A DNA stretch of 64,000 bases, from positions 1 to 64,000 of the forward strand of contig NZ_JAKILD010000019.1 of the NCBI RefSeq assembly GCF_023283825.1, given 5' to 3'. The notes beneath the pieces are model-generated. The model ran no database searches. It was not told the DNA's origin and saw only the letters and a list, made by a program, of their open reading frames with translations. This document shows, in pieces, positions 28,546 to 37,723 of this stretch (positions within the stretch are counted from its first letter, which is position 1; the number at the start of each line of letters is the position of its first letter). The stretch is from Shewanella olleyana. Lineage in GTDB: Bacteria; Pseudomonadota; Gammaproteobacteria; Enterobacterales; Shewanellaceae. Position numbers and translations under genes: made by a program.

Positions 28546-29760
28546 ATGGTGCGTTTTAAATTTTCCCCGTTTATTAAGTCAGCGTTATTAGTTTCTAGTT
28601 GCTTTGTTAGTCTTCAATCGATTGCAGCGCCTGACGACTTTTCTCAATGTGTTGATAAGCTTAAAGTCAAAGCTCGCAGTGAAGGTTTGTCTGAACAAAC
28701 GATCAATACCAGTGTTGCTAACCTTAAATTTATTCCCCGAGTGATTGAACTCGATAATCAACAACCTGAATTTAGTCAGACCTTTGGTAATTACTTTAAT
28801 AAACGTGTTACCGATTGGCGTGTGAAAGAAGGTCGTCGCTTACTTGCTGAAAACCGTGAGTTATTAAATAAATTAACCAAAGAGTATGGTGTTCCTGGTC
28901 AATATATTATTTCGTTCTGGGGACTGGAAACTAACTTTGGCGGCTATAAAGGCAAGATGTCTGTGCTCAACTCTTTAGCCACATTAGCGTGCGATCCTCG
29001 CCGTAGTAACTATTTTACTAATGAGTTAATGCAGGCATTAAAACTGAAAGAAAAGTATCAGTTCGATGATGCCACAATGGTGGGCTCTTGGGCCGGAGCT
29101 ATGGGGCATACTCAATTTATGCCGACTAATTATGCTAAATATGCTGTTGATGGTGACGGTGATGGCAAAGTCGATTTATGGAACAGCACCGCAGATGCTT
29201 TAACTTCAGCGGCGAACTTTTTACAACAGTTAGGTTGGAAGGCAAATGAGCGTTGGGGACGAGAAGTCAGTTTACCTGCAGATTATGACTACCAATATCT
29301 GGGCCGTAAGCATCCACAACCATTAACGCAGTGGGCAGAGATGAATATCACCCAAACAAGCGGTAAACCTTTATCAACCCCTGATATGGAAGCATCGTTA
29401 TATGTTCCTTCGGGTCATACTGGGCCTGCATTTTTAGGTTACGACAATTTTGATGTGATCATGCGTTGGAACCGCTCAGAGTTTTATGCCATTGCTGTAG
29501 GGCACTTGGCTGATAGAATTAATGGCGCTGCGCCGCTTCATGTCAGTGCGCCAGAGCATGGGATGTTTAACCGCAGTGATATTAAAGTGATGCAAGCTAA
29601 GCTTAATGAGTTAGGTTTTGATGTTGGTAAACCTGACGGAGTATTAGGCAGAAACTCAATAGCGGGTGTGCAAGCTTTTCAGCGTAGTAAAAATCTAGTA
29701 GCTGATGGGTTCCCTGATGAAAAAACCTTTACTGCATTAGGAATGAACCTCAGTAATTAA
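28546..29760 (+). CDS. Lytic murein transglycosylase (MltB-like) with peptidoglycan-binding domain
   Basis: The 404-aa precursor has a signal peptide ending near SIAA (residue 28). An SLT-family MltB domain follows, with catalytic glutamate in SFWGLETNFGGYKG near residue 127 and the FMPTNYAKYAVDGDGDGKVDLWNS block; residues about 340-400 form a PG_binding_1 domain (VMQAKLNELGFDVGKPDGVLG). It cleaves glycan strands to 1,6-anhydro products in the periplasm. There is no lipobox, so this is a soluble member. A hairpin at 29788-29812 with a T run ends it. Confidence 0.9.
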   Translation: MVRFKFSPFIKSALLVSSCFVSLQSIAAPDDFSQCVDKLKVKARSEGLSEQTINTSVANLKFIPRVIELDNQQPEFSQTFGNYFNKRVTDWRVKEGRRLLAENRELLNKLTKEYGVPGQYIISFWGLETNFGGYKGKMSVLNSLATLACDPRRSNYFTNELMQALKLKEKYQFDDATMVGSWAGAMGHTQFMPTNYAKYAVDGDGDGKVDLWNSTADALTSAANFLQQLGWKANERWGREVSLPADYDYQYLGRKHPQPLTQWAEMNITQTSGKPLSTPDMEASLYVPSGHTGPAFLGYDNFDVIMRWNRSEFYAIAVGHLADRINGAAPLHVSAPEHGMFNRSDIKVMQAKLNELGFDVGKPDGVLGRNSIAGVQAFQRSKNLVADGFPDEKTFTALGMNLSN

Positions 29761-29785
29761 CCACTAGTTTTTGTAAATATAGATT

Positions 29786-29813
29786 CAAGCCGATTTTAAC
29801 TCGGCTTTTTGCT
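29786..29813 (+). terminator. Terminator after the transglycosylase gene
   Basis: AAGCCGA at 29788-29794 pairs with TCGGCTT at 29801-29807 and is followed by TTT, 25 bases after the stop codon. Confidence 0.75.
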
Positions 29814-29880
29814 AGCAGCTCGTTAGACGATTTGTTAAGCTGCGGCAATTATTGAAATCGAAGTAAATTAAGGACATTCG

Positions 29881-30363
29881 ATGACAGCTCAAGATAATAT
29901 GGTTGTACGTTTCAACTACACGCTTCGCGATGAGAAAGGTGAAGTGATTGAAACTAACGAGGGCGGATCGCCTATCGCTTATTTGCACGGCCATGACAAC
30001 ATGATGCCAGGTATTGAAGATGCTATTACAGGTAAAGAAACTGGTGCAAAATTCAGTGTAACGCCTCCTGCCGCTGATACATATGGCGAGCGTATGGAAG
30101 CTGCTGAGCAACGTGTTTCTGTTAAGCATTTACAAGGTGCGAAAGTGTGGAAAGCGGGAATGCCAGCGATCGTTAATACAGAACAGGGACAGCGCCAAGT
30201 CACTGTGGTTAAAGTCGGTAAGTTCATGGCAACTATCGATACTAACCATCCTTTATCTGGACGCGAACTAACATTTGATATTGAAGTTGTTGATGTTCGT
30301 GAAGCGACTGATGAAGAGATTGCTCACGGTCACTCACATGGTGAAGGTGGTCATCAGCACTAA
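29881..30363 (+). CDS. FKBP-type peptidyl-prolyl isomerase (SlyD-like)
   Basis: The 160-aa protein has the SlyD pattern: VVRFNYTLRDEKGEVIETN, YLHGHDNMMPGIEDAITGKETGAKFSV with the IF (insert-in-flap) chaperone domain between, and a histidine-rich C-terminus HGHSHGEGGHQH that could bind nickel or other metals. SlyD proper has a longer metal-binding tail, so this is a short-tail relative. No signal peptide; it should act in the cytoplasm. Confidence 0.88.
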   Translation: MTAQDNMVVRFNYTLRDEKGEVIETNEGGSPIAYLHGHDNMMPGIEDAITGKETGAKFSVTPPAADTYGERMEAAEQRVSVKHLQGAKVWKAGMPAIVNTEQGQRQVTVVKVGKFMATIDTNHPLSGRELTFDIEVVDVREATDEEIAHGHSHGEGGHQH

Positions 30364-30404
30364 TTTGGCAAAGCGTTAAGCTAACTTACACTGATGTAAC
30401 AATG

Positions 30405-30440
30405 ATAATCCCAAGTGATTAATTCACTTGGGATTTTATA
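30405..30440 (+). terminator. Terminator after the FKBP gene
   Basis: A perfect 12-bp stem AATCCCAAGTGA/TCACTTGGGATT with a five-base loop is followed by T-rich sequence. Confidence 0.85.
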
Positions 30441-30461
30441 TTTTTAGGCTGGAATGTATTA

Positions 30462-30689
30462 ATGATTATTGAATATTCACAAGGCAAATTAGTGGTCACC
30501 CCATTTGAAGTACAATGCCGTTTAAATGTGAATAATATTGTATTAACCGCAATGGTTGATGATATGAAGTGTATTGCTGACAGATTATTACTTATTGCAG
30601 ATGCGGGGGCGGTGCGCTGGAGTATTCAACTCGATAATAACCAGCAGTTTTATGAAGTGATTGAGGTTATGGGCATAGCACCAGAATAA
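30462..30689 (+). CDS. Small protein, probably DUF3389 family
   Basis: A 75-aa protein (IIEYSQGKLVVTPFEVQCRL ... ADAGAVRWSIQLDN). I believe it matches DUF3389, a Shewanella/Vibrio family, from memory of the VTPFE and AGAVRWS blocks. Cytoplasmic, function unknown. It follows a strong terminator, so it needs its own promoter. Confidence 0.6.
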   Translation: MIIEYSQGKLVVTPFEVQCRLNVNNIVLTAMVDDMKCIADRLLLIADAGAVRWSIQLDNNQQFYEVIEVMGIAPE

Positions 30690-30739
30690 TGTTCATTCTG
30701 GTGCTATCAGTCATTAAATTAGAGCCTCTTATTAACGAC

Positions 30740-31744
30740 TTATAAACTACCTCGGTTATGCGGGCGCATATAATCAATGATAGGGCCAGCTGGGACCACT
30801 TGTGTGGGATTAATTTGCTGGTGGCTAAAATAGTAATGCTGCTTAATATGTTCAAAATTAACCGTTGCTGCGATACCCGGTTGCTGATACAAGTCGCGTA
30901 AATACCCCGACAGGTTTGGATAAGATTCAATCGTGCGTAAGTTAGTTTTAAAATGTCCCACATACACGCAGTCAAAACGAATAAGCGTTGTAAATAAGCG
31001 CCAATCAGCTTCAGTGATTTGGCTGCCTAGCAAGTATCTCTTGTTAGCCAATAAAGCTTCTAAAGTATCTAGCGTATCAAATAATGGCACAACAGCTTCT
31101 TCATAGGCTTGTTGCGTGGTGGCAAAACCTGAGCGATAAACCCCGTTGTTGATGTTGGGATAAATAAGTTCGTTCAATTTATCTATTTCTGTTCGAAGAT
31201 CTAACGGATAGTAATTCTCTGTATTACCGGTGATGTGATTAAACGCTGAGTTAAACATTCTGATGATTTCAGAGGACTCATTGCTCACTATAGTATTTTG
31301 CTGTTTATCCCATAATACTGGCACCGTCACTCGTCCGTTATAGTCAGGCTTAGCCTGTTGATATATCTGATACATAAAGTCTTTAGCAAATAACGGATCG
31401 ACTTGTGCACCATCAATAGCTACTGCGCTACCTGACTGATTAGGTCCTTTAAACTCCCAACCATTTGATAGCATATGAGGTTCAACAACTGTGACACTAA
31501 TGTGCTCGGTTAACTGTTTTAACTCTCGGAAAATTAACGTGCGATGTGCCCAAGGGCAGGCTAATGAAACATACAAATGATAACGACCAGATTCTGCTTT
31601 GAAACCGGCTAAACCAGTAGGGCCTGCACGACCATCCTCGGTGATCCAATTTCTTAATTGGGCATCTTCTCGCTGAAATTTACCGCCGCTTTCTTTGGTG
31701 GCATACCATTGATCAACCCACTGACCATTCTGTAATAATCCCAT
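30740..31744 (-). CDS. Glutathionyl-hydroquinone reductase (omega-like GST)
   Basis: The 334-aa protein matches the YqjG/PcpF/ECM4 group: the catalytic cysteine in LYVSLACPWAHRTLIFR near residue 63, the N-terminal FQREDAQLRNWITEDG block, and a C-terminal GST domain with GVYRSGFATTQQAYE. It removes glutathione from glutathionyl-hydroquinones. It is a single leftward gene; the convergent end with the DUF3389 gene is only 50 bases away. Confidence 0.92.
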   Translation of the reverse strand: MGLLQNGQWVDQWYATKESGGKFQREDAQLRNWITEDGRAGPTGLAGFKAESGRYHLYVSLACPWAHRTLIFRELKQLTEHISVTVVEPHMLSNGWEFKGPNQSGSAVAIDGAQVDPLFAKDFMYQIYQQAKPDYNGRVTVPVLWDKQQNTIVSNESSEIIRMFNSAFNHITGNTENYYPLDLRTEIDKLNELIYPNINNGVYRSGFATTQQAYEEAVVPLFDTLDTLEALLANKRYLLGSQITEADWRLFTTLIRFDCVYVGHFKTNLRTIESYPNLSGYLRDLYQQPGIAATVNFEHIKQHYYFSHQQINPTQVVPAGPIIDYMRPHNRGSL

Positions 31745-32225
31745 ATAAACCCTCTACCGATGAATGCTAAAAAACAATCATAAATTAGCGTTAAATCGAA
31801 TAAAACCTCATAAATTAGTCTCTTTCATTCGATTAATTTGAAAGGTTTGTAGGCTGAATAAATTTGAACTACATCATGCAGTAAAAATGTCAAATCGTGA
31901 CTCAGCTCTAAATGTAAAAGGCAACTGTGGATGTTTGTATAAACAGACAATCAATTTAGTTAGCTGTTTTGATTAAAATGATGAGTAAATAAAAGCTTAA
32001 CTAGCATATTAATTGATTGTTTTAGTTAAGGTGTATGCTAATTGAAAACCGAATAATCATTGTCTTTGTTGTGAATGTAATTGTAATGGCAACTTATTGT
32101 TATTGTTGGGTTAAATATCACATTCTGTAATTAAAATGCCATATAAATAGTCCAGTGTTTGCTACCATTCAACGCAGAGCTGGGTAGCTCGTAACTATAA
32201 AAATATTTTGATTAGGGGTTAGATA
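31745..32225. other. Intergenic control region before the split nucleotidase
   Basis: About 480 AT-rich bases between divergent genes. No ORF or clear hairpin was found. It must hold the promoter of the nucleotidase gene; the SD is AGGGGTTAGATA before the ATG at 32226. Confidence 0.4.
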
Positions 32226-32810
32226 ATGAAAAACACTTTATACAAAGGATTAGTGGCAACGGCTGTGATCGCAGCATTGTCTGGTTGTAGCAGTGACGAT
32301 GATAACGATCAAACTGCATGTGAAGCTGCTGGTGATGCTTGTACTAGCTTTACCGTTATTCATACCAATGATAACCACGGTCGTTTCTGGGAAAACGGCG
32401 ACGGTGAATATGGCATGGCTGCACGTAAAACGGTTATTGACCAAATTCGCGCTGAAGTAGAGGGCCGTGGTAACGAAACGATTCTTTTATCAGGCGGTGA
32501 TATTAACACAGGTGTACCTGAATCTGACATGCAAGAAGCTATCCCTGATTTTGTTGGGATGAACTTACTTGGCTATGATGCAATGGCTGTAGGTAACCAT
32601 GAGTTTGATAACCCATTAAGCACGTTAGATATGCAAGCAACGCTAGCTAACTTCCCAATGCTTGCTGCTAACATCTACGACAAAAACGCTGAAGAACGCT
32701 ACTTTGAACCATACCGCGTATTCGAAATTAACGGTCTAAAAGTTGCTATTATTGGTTTTACTACTGTAGATACACCAAAAGTACTAGAAAGAAACCTTGT
32801 TTATGTTTAA
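32226..32810 (+). pseudogene. 5'-nucleotidase lipoprotein, 5' part, split by the integrative element
   Basis: Codons 1-185 (to 32780) are true nucleotidase; the last nine codons and stop come from the element. The product has a lipobox (AALSGC near residue 21), the metallophosphatase motifs HTNDNHGRF, GGDINTGVPES and GNHEFDNP, and then ends at DTPK where the paralogue at 51497 continues. The binding half of the metallophosphatase and the whole C-terminal nucleotidase domain are missing, so the truncated product should be inactive. Joined to the fragment at 49151 it would make a 570-aa protein. Confidence 0.9.
32775..32780 (+). other. attL core (CCAAAA)
   Basis: Six bases shared by both junctions of the element. 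They encode Pro-Lys in the nucleotidase frame. The paralogue has the same DTPK peptide at this point, which fixes the breakpoint within these six bases. Serine recombinases exchange at a two-base core inside such short identities. Confidence 0.85.
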
Positions 32811-32853
32811 TATGCCTGTTCTTTACACCTAATGTATATTTACGACAATAAAT

Positions 32854-34452
32854 ATGAACAAAGAAGATCAAAGTTTACCAAACCTACCAACTATCATTAA
32901 TTATTCCCGTATCAGTAGTGCTAAACAGTCTCAAGGTACAGGCTTAAGCCAACAGAATAACCACGAGTTACTAAATACGCTCAGTGTTACCTATGATATG
33001 CCTTTAGATACTCGTTCATTTAGCGATATCGGTAAGTCTGCATATCATGGTAAACACTTACAGAATGACCTAGGCAAGATTCTATCCCTTATTGATAATG
33101 GCTCTATTGCCAAAGGCTCTATCATTGTTGTATTCGCTCTAGATAGGCTTTCAAGGGCTGAAGTAGATGAAGCAGCATCATTACTGCTTAATATCATTAC
33201 TGCTCATGTGAAGGTATACACGGCCATTGATGGACGTTTATATGAGAAAGGTGACCCTAATCTATTCGTTAATTTGATTATGTCACTCATTGCCTTTCAG
33301 GTAGCAAATGAAGAATCTAAAAAGAAGTCAGTTAGAACGACGAAAGCATATCAAGGTAAGCTTGAAAGCACTGATACCGATGCAGACGGGTATAAACGAT
33401 GGATTGGTGTTGGACGCTTACCTTTTTGGTTAGATGCGTCCAGTGGATATGTGCGCCCTCATGATTATTATTTTAAAGTCGTACAACAAATGAGCCAGCT
33501 ACTATTAGATGGTTATGGCACTACAGCACTTTTAGATTGGCTTAATGAGAATCACCCTGAGCCAAAAGGTAAGCCTAATTGGGGCTATGCCTCTGCTGCT
33601 AGGTTTCATAAGCACATAAGCCTGTATGGGGCACTTTCTCTCAATGGCACAGAAACGCCAGACTACTATCCTGCACCAATTGATAAAAATACATGGCTAC
33701 AGATGCAACATGTAAAACAGTTGCGACATAAAAAAAGGGTAGGTAAAAAAGTAGTCTCATTGGCTTCTGGTATAGGTGTTGCCTTCTGTGCTCACTGTGG
33801 CTCACCTACAAGGGTTACTTACGACCATACCAGAGATAAAATGTCATACAGTTGCCAAGCCCAATTGACACTTAAAACTTGTACAGGTTTTTCATGTGAT
33901 GCCCGAATACTAGACAAGCACCTATTCATACTGGTTCAAGATGCCCTCAAACAAGCTCATAGCAAGGACTTGGAGCCAGATAAATCTGATTGTATTGCTA
34001 ACGAATTAGAGGCTCTTAAACAGCGTTTAAATGAGTATGTTGAGGCAGCAGAAGCAGGGGAGTTGCCTAAGTCACTATTTGGAGCCATGACCAAATTAGA
34101 AACTCAGATTGAAGATAAAGAGGCTGAACTTAAATCTCACCTCATTGGTTCTGCTATTCCAGATGATGATGAAATTCTAAATGAGTGGAGCCAGCAACAA
34201 GAAGAAGTTACGCAAGACTATCACCATGAAGATAGATTGAAGTTGAGAACTCTAATACAGAATACTGTTGAGAGAATGGAAGTGTTGAAGTTCAAAGGCA
34301 CTAAAGATTTCAGCCTGAAGGTGTTGTTACGAAATGGCACTGTAAGGGTAATTGCGGTTAATGCAGATGGTCATTACTTGGCAACACCAAATGAAGATGA
34401 AAAGCTTAACCATTTAGTACACCTATTAGATAAAATGGTTAAGCCGTATTAG
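32854..34452 (+). CDS. Large serine recombinase (integrase)
   Basis: The 532-aa protein has an N-terminal resolvase domain with the catalytic serine in NYSRISSAKQSQG (near residue 21) and the DRLSRAE motif near residue 95. A recombinase domain follows (GRLPFWLDASSGYVRPHD), then a zinc ribbon (CAHCGSP...CQAQ..C near residues 312-350) and a long coiled-coil region (ANELEALKQRLNEYVEAAEAGE) typical of large serine integrases. It starts 73 bases inside attL, the usual position. It should catalyse attP x attB integration, and excision with a directionality factor. Confidence 0.93.
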   Translation: MNKEDQSLPNLPTIINYSRISSAKQSQGTGLSQQNNHELLNTLSVTYDMPLDTRSFSDIGKSAYHGKHLQNDLGKILSLIDNGSIAKGSIIVVFALDRLSRAEVDEAASLLLNIITAHVKVYTAIDGRLYEKGDPNLFVNLIMSLIAFQVANEESKKKSVRTTKAYQGKLESTDTDADGYKRWIGVGRLPFWLDASSGYVRPHDYYFKVVQQMSQLLLDGYGTTALLDWLNENHPEPKGKPNWGYASAARFHKHISLYGALSLNGTETPDYYPAPIDKNTWLQMQHVKQLRHKKRVGKKVVSLASGIGVAFCAHCGSPTRVTYDHTRDKMSYSCQAQLTLKTCTGFSCDARILDKHLFILVQDALKQAHSKDLEPDKSDCIANELEALKQRLNEYVEAAEAGELPKSLFGAMTKLETQIEDKEAELKSHLIGSAIPDDDEILNEWSQQQEEVTQDYHHEDRLKLRTLIQNTVERMEVLKFKGTKDFSLKVLLRNGTVRVIAVNADGHYLATPNEDEKLNHLVHLLDKMVKPY

Positions 34453-34703
34453 CTTATACCTAATCGGACGCTTCACAATGCAGTTTTCGACCTTAACTGT
34501 CATTTTGGTTAAGTGCTGCGCAGACCTCATAAGCAAAGACGCATTCTTTCTATGGTTGTATTTTGAATATCGCTAAAGTATTTGAAAAACATATTAGATT
34601 TACAACAATCACTTAACAGTGATATCTTTTCTGCATGGATTGAGCAGCTTGGAAAGTTATCGTGCTGCTATTGAATAAACTGCTAGGCTCTAAGGAGAGA
34701 GTA

Positions 34704-35321
34704 ATGGAAGGTTTAGGGGTTATAGTTTTTAACGGAATAGGAATGTTAGTTTGTTTCTTTATTGGGTTAGTTGTCGCATATTGGGGATTTCAAGTATACA
34801 AAAATGATGACACGGACCCTAAAGACAAACAGCTAATCGAATGGGGGAGCTTTAAGGTTACTTCACGGGGAAGTGGCTCTGTAGCTATGTCCACAGCTGT
34901 TCTTTGGGCTTTCATTGGTTACAGTGTTAGCCCTTCAATAACTCAAACACCAAATGGCCCTGACTACACATCCATTTCCAATGAAAATAGTGAACAATTG
35001 GCTATTGTTAGTGCCGAAGTGTCAAACCCAAATGCAGTACTTAATCAACCTGAGCAATTAACAAGATATTTGACTAAAAGCATCTCGTCTGATGAAATTA
35101 ATGAGAACCAAATTCGTGTTAATGGCTTGATTGGTAAGCTGGATGTGAGTTCGGTAGATTATTTAATAGATGGATTAGGTAGCCCTACATTAACAGCCCA
35201 TGCAACGGGAGAGTTTGGCGATGTAATCGTTTGGTTTACGCCTACAGTTAACGAACAAAATCAAATAGTATTCAAAGCTAAAGGTGTTGCAAAGCAAATT
35301 GAAAAAGAACCTAACGAATAA
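34704..35321 (+). CDS. Membrane protein of unknown function in the element
   Basis: A 205-aa protein starting MEGLGVIVFNG at 34704, chosen because of the SD AAGGAGAGAG; an upstream ATG at 34662 lacks one. It has two hydrophobic segments (residues about 4-28 and 58-78) separated by a charged loop with KDKQLIEWGSFKV, and a C-terminal polar domain of about 120 residues. No family is recognised. Position next to the integrase is where phages often carry exclusion or accessory genes, but no function can be claimed. Confidence 0.7.
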   Translation: MEGLGVIVFNGIGMLVCFFIGLVVAYWGFQVYKNDDTDPKDKQLIEWGSFKVTSRGSGSVAMSTAVLWAFIGYSVSPSITQTPNGPDYTSISNENSEQLAIVSAEVSNPNAVLNQPEQLTRYLTKSISSDEINENQIRVNGLIGKLDVSSVDYLIDGLGSPTLTAHATGEFGDVIVWFTPTVNEQNQIVFKAKGVAKQIEKEPNE

Positions 35322-35691
35322 GGATAGGCCGCGCGCAGCCGCGTCCTTATCCCAAGTGTTGAACAAGCCCGAGTGATACCTTTATATAGAAAATATCGGC
35401 GTAAGAACTTACGCTTTTAAGGTGTGCACTGTGCCGATTCCCTTTGGCGGCAGTAGTGAAGTGAATTACATAAACTTCTAAATTGTTCGTAGGTAATACT
35501 CGTACTTTTATAGCTTAGGTTTTTTGAAATATGGAAGCTTTCAGGATGTCGTAACTCATTTTTGTCCAAAAGTGTTCTGCTACAGTTAAGCCTAGCGTTT
35601 AATCTTTTTGTAGCATCTGTTAAAGTCTTTTTGCTCTAACTTATCTAACTTGTTTGTGGCCTTACCTTAATCGGGTAAGGCTTTTTAGTTT
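35322..35691. other. Hairpin-rich noncoding stretch; possible small RNA
   Basis: It has three stem-loops: an imperfect GC-rich one at 35322-35352 (GGATA...TATCC enclosing CGCG pairs), a perfect GCGTAAG-AA-CTTACGC followed by TTTT at about 35400-35419, and GCCTTACC/GGGTAAGGC followed by TTTTTA near 35661-35688. The last is a good rightward terminator but follows 240 bases with no ORF, so an untranslated RNA may end there. It could instead be readthrough control of the membrane protein gene. Confidence 0.4.
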
Positions 35692-35955
35692 CTAAACGTC
35701 TAACAATCTTTTATATAACTCCACTGGAGCACAAAGAGTGCTAACTCGTTCTTCTTTGTTGATGACTTCGACAATAGCCGAACCTTCATTAAAAGAAGTC
35801 ATAATTCTTGTTGCTAACATTTCAGCATACTCATTTACTAAATGAGGATTTGAGAAGTTAAGCATATCAATTGACTGCATACCTTGTTTGTCCATCATGA
35901 CTAAAGCGTTACTAACTTCGGCATGGTTCGAGCATTCTACTTGTATAAATGGCAT
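35692..35955 (-). CDS. Hypothetical small protein of the element
   Basis: An 87-aa protein starting MPFIQVECSNHAEVSNALVMMDKQGM, preceded by TAGGGGTAAGCA. It is last in a leftward group, 10 bases after the Rha-like gene. No domain is recognised, and there is no signal peptide or membrane segment. Confidence 0.6.
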   Translation of the reverse strand: MPFIQVECSNHAEVSNALVMMDKQGMQSIDMLNFSNPHLVNEYAEMLATRIMTSFNEGSAIVEVINKEERVSTLCAPVELYKRLLDV

Positions 35956-35964
35956 TGCTTACCC

Positions 35965-36678
35965 CTAAATTAAACCTAATGACTTTCTGAATGGATGGTA
36001 TGAAATAAGAAGGTGACTCCATCGACTTGTGCCGTTCTTGTCGTTACGACCTAAACCAGAAACACTTACAATATCTGGCACATCGTGGTTAAAATCCATC
36101 AAACCACAATCAACAAGAGCAGTGATAACCTTAACTCTTGAGATACCAAGCTGTTTACCAATATCGCTAGGAGCATCAACCGCTAAAGCTGCAAAAGATG
36201 AATCAGGGTTAACTACATGCTTACGAAGGTCATTAGCCAAGTTAGGTAAACTTAATTGAATGCGTTGCTTCTCTTTCCGTTCAAGCTCTAACTGTTTCTC
36301 TGTAATCTCACGCTGCTGAACTTCTCTAGTAAGCAAACCAAGTTGAGCTGAGTTCATCGAGCCAAGGATTGCTGATGGTGATGTGATGTACTCAAACTCT
36401 TTAATCTTGGCCTGTACTTTCTTACGTACAGCTTTCGATTCACGCATACCAACTAACATCATTTGGTCTTGGGTAAGGTTGGCAAATAGTACAATATTTC
36501 CACGTACGGTTTTTTCGTACGTCACTAAATCGTCTATCTCGTCCACTACTTTCTTCATGAACTCGTTATTGCGAACTTTATTTTCACCTTCTGCCAAACG
36601 AGCAGGGTTAATGATGATGTTGAGGAAGTCCAACGAGGTCATTGTTTGTTCTTGAAGTATTGGTGTTTGGATATTCAC
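35965..36678 (-). CDS. Putative phage regulatory protein (Rha-like, with C-terminal HTH)
   Basis: A 237-aa protein read from a GTG at 36678 with AGGAG ten bases upstream; a longer frame starts at 36717. Residues about 60-110 (NLTQDQMMLVGMRESKAVRKKVQAKIKEFE) resemble the core of the Rha/phage regulatory family, and residues about 165-215 contain an HTH-like DIGKQLGISRVKVITALVDCGL. The middle is a charged coiled coil (REITEKQLELERKEKQR). A regulator of the element is likely; the family call is tentative. Confidence 0.6.
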   Translation of the reverse strand: MNIQTPILQEQTMTSLDFLNIIINPARLAEGENKVRNNEFMKKVVDEIDDLVTYEKTVRGNIVLFANLTQDQMMLVGMRESKAVRKKVQAKIKEFEYITSPSAILGSMNSAQLGLLTREVQQREITEKQLELERKEKQRIQLSLPNLANDLRKHVVNPDSSFAALAVDAPSDIGKQLGISRVKVITALVDCGLMDFNHDVPDIVSVSGLGRNDKNGTSRWSHLLISYHPFRKSLGLI

Positions 36679-36717
36679 TTGAAAGGTTCTCCTGTACTTA
36701 ATCCAATTAGGAACCAA

Positions 36718-37065
36718 TCAACCTTGTTACAGGTTAAGCCCAACGGCTTATTACTGATTGGCCTGAATGCTAATACTGCTCAGGTTAAGTAAAGGATGGG
36801 ATAAAGCCTCTTAACTAACAGCTAGGTTAGTCGCCCTTATCGCTCCATTGAGATGAATAGTACAAGTGGTCTGCGATGAAGGATAGTTGTAGGTATCATG
36901 TAGGTTTTAGTTAAGTGCATGATTTTTCTGAGAAAGAAAGTTTAATATAAATCTCCGATTGAACCATGGATTCTAATCGGTAATTCCTCAAACCCTTATG
37001 GTGCAGGGGTTCCAGAGGTGAGGGCAAATCTGCCCTCTCATAGGTGAGCACAAACCTTTGCTGCC
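36718..37065. other. Noncoding region between element regulators
   Basis: About 350 bases with no ORF. A hairpin GAGGGCAAATCTGCCCTC lies at 37020-37037; its first 12 bases recur at 45838-45849 on the other side of the element. An inverted pair GATTGAACCATGGATTCTAATC near 36957 is a further possible regulator site. Confidence 0.4.
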
Positions 37066-37461
37066 CTAACTGAATGCCCTATCAAATACCGCAGCTATGC
37101 CTTCACTTTGAATAACCGAGATATCAACACCTCTGTGTAGTGCTGCCTGCCGTTGTCGTGCCTTTGTTGCCGCAGATGCATCTTCCTCATCCTTAATGTA
37201 CTGGTTACGTAGTTCCACATTGTCGGCATGGATAACGAATGTGGTCATGTAACTCATTCCATTAGTGCTATCGCTTAATCTACGCTCAGTGAAGACCAAA
37301 CCATCTTGCACCAATCTCTTTATAGCCCTGCTTACTGAAGGCTGACTCATACCTATGTCATATGCAATGTAGCCGATTGATGAATCGTATCCATCCTCTA
37401 TACCGATATGCTTTAAGTTCTCAAGGATTGCCAATTGTGTCTTACCGTAACCTTTGCTCAT
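37066..37461 (-). CDS. Winged-helix regulator (MarR-like)
   Basis: A 131-aa protein whose N-terminal 75 residues form a winged helix: KTQLAILENLKHIG, then helix-turn-helix SSIGYIAYDIGMSQPSVSRAIKRLVQDGLVFTERR. The C-terminal part is charged. Its promoter carries a palindrome (CACTTAAGTG) between -35 and -10, which suggests autorepression. It is probably a transcription switch for the element. Confidence 0.72.
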   Translation of the reverse strand: MSKGYGKTQLAILENLKHIGIEDGYDSSIGYIAYDIGMSQPSVSRAIKRLVQDGLVFTERRLSDSTNGMSYMTTFVIHADNVELRNQYIKDEEDASAATKARQRQAALHRGVDISVIQSEGIAAVFDRAFS

Positions 37462-37493
37462 GATTCTTCTCTATTGTTTTAAGTGTTATGTAG

Positions 37494-37521
37494 ACTATAT
37501 ACCACTTAAGTGTTGAGTCAA
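37494..37521 (-). promoter_or_regulatory. Promoter of the winged-helix regulator with palindromic operator
   Basis: On the minus strand TTGACT (37516-37521), a 16-base spacer and TATAGT (37494-37499) form a good sigma-70 promoter about 35 bases before the start codon. The spacer holds the palindrome CACTTAAGTG (37503-37512), and a second half-site TTAAGTG lies at 37479-37485. A repressor bound there would block the promoter. Confidence 0.65.
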
Positions 37522-37564
37522 GGGTAATCCCATTTGGGGATAACGAATCGTTGCCTCTGACCAG

Positions 37565-37590
37565 ACCCGTCTACTGGACGGGTTTCAGCT
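37565..37590. terminator. Stem-loop between element regulators
   Basis: A perfect 7-bp stem, ACCCGTC (37565-37571) with GACGGGT (37577-37583), has a five-base loop. A TTTTT run follows only after seven bases on the plus side, so it is a weak terminator candidate. Confidence 0.35.
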
Positions 37591-37723
37591 TTTTACCTTT
37601 TGCATTACCCTGAATCGGGGCTGTGGTTAAGGGGTACGTTTTTCATGCTCCCTACTGGAACCCCTTTTTTGCAGTGTCTGGCTACTGCACTCCTTTAGGG
37701 GTATCCAATTTGGTTGACCCTTT

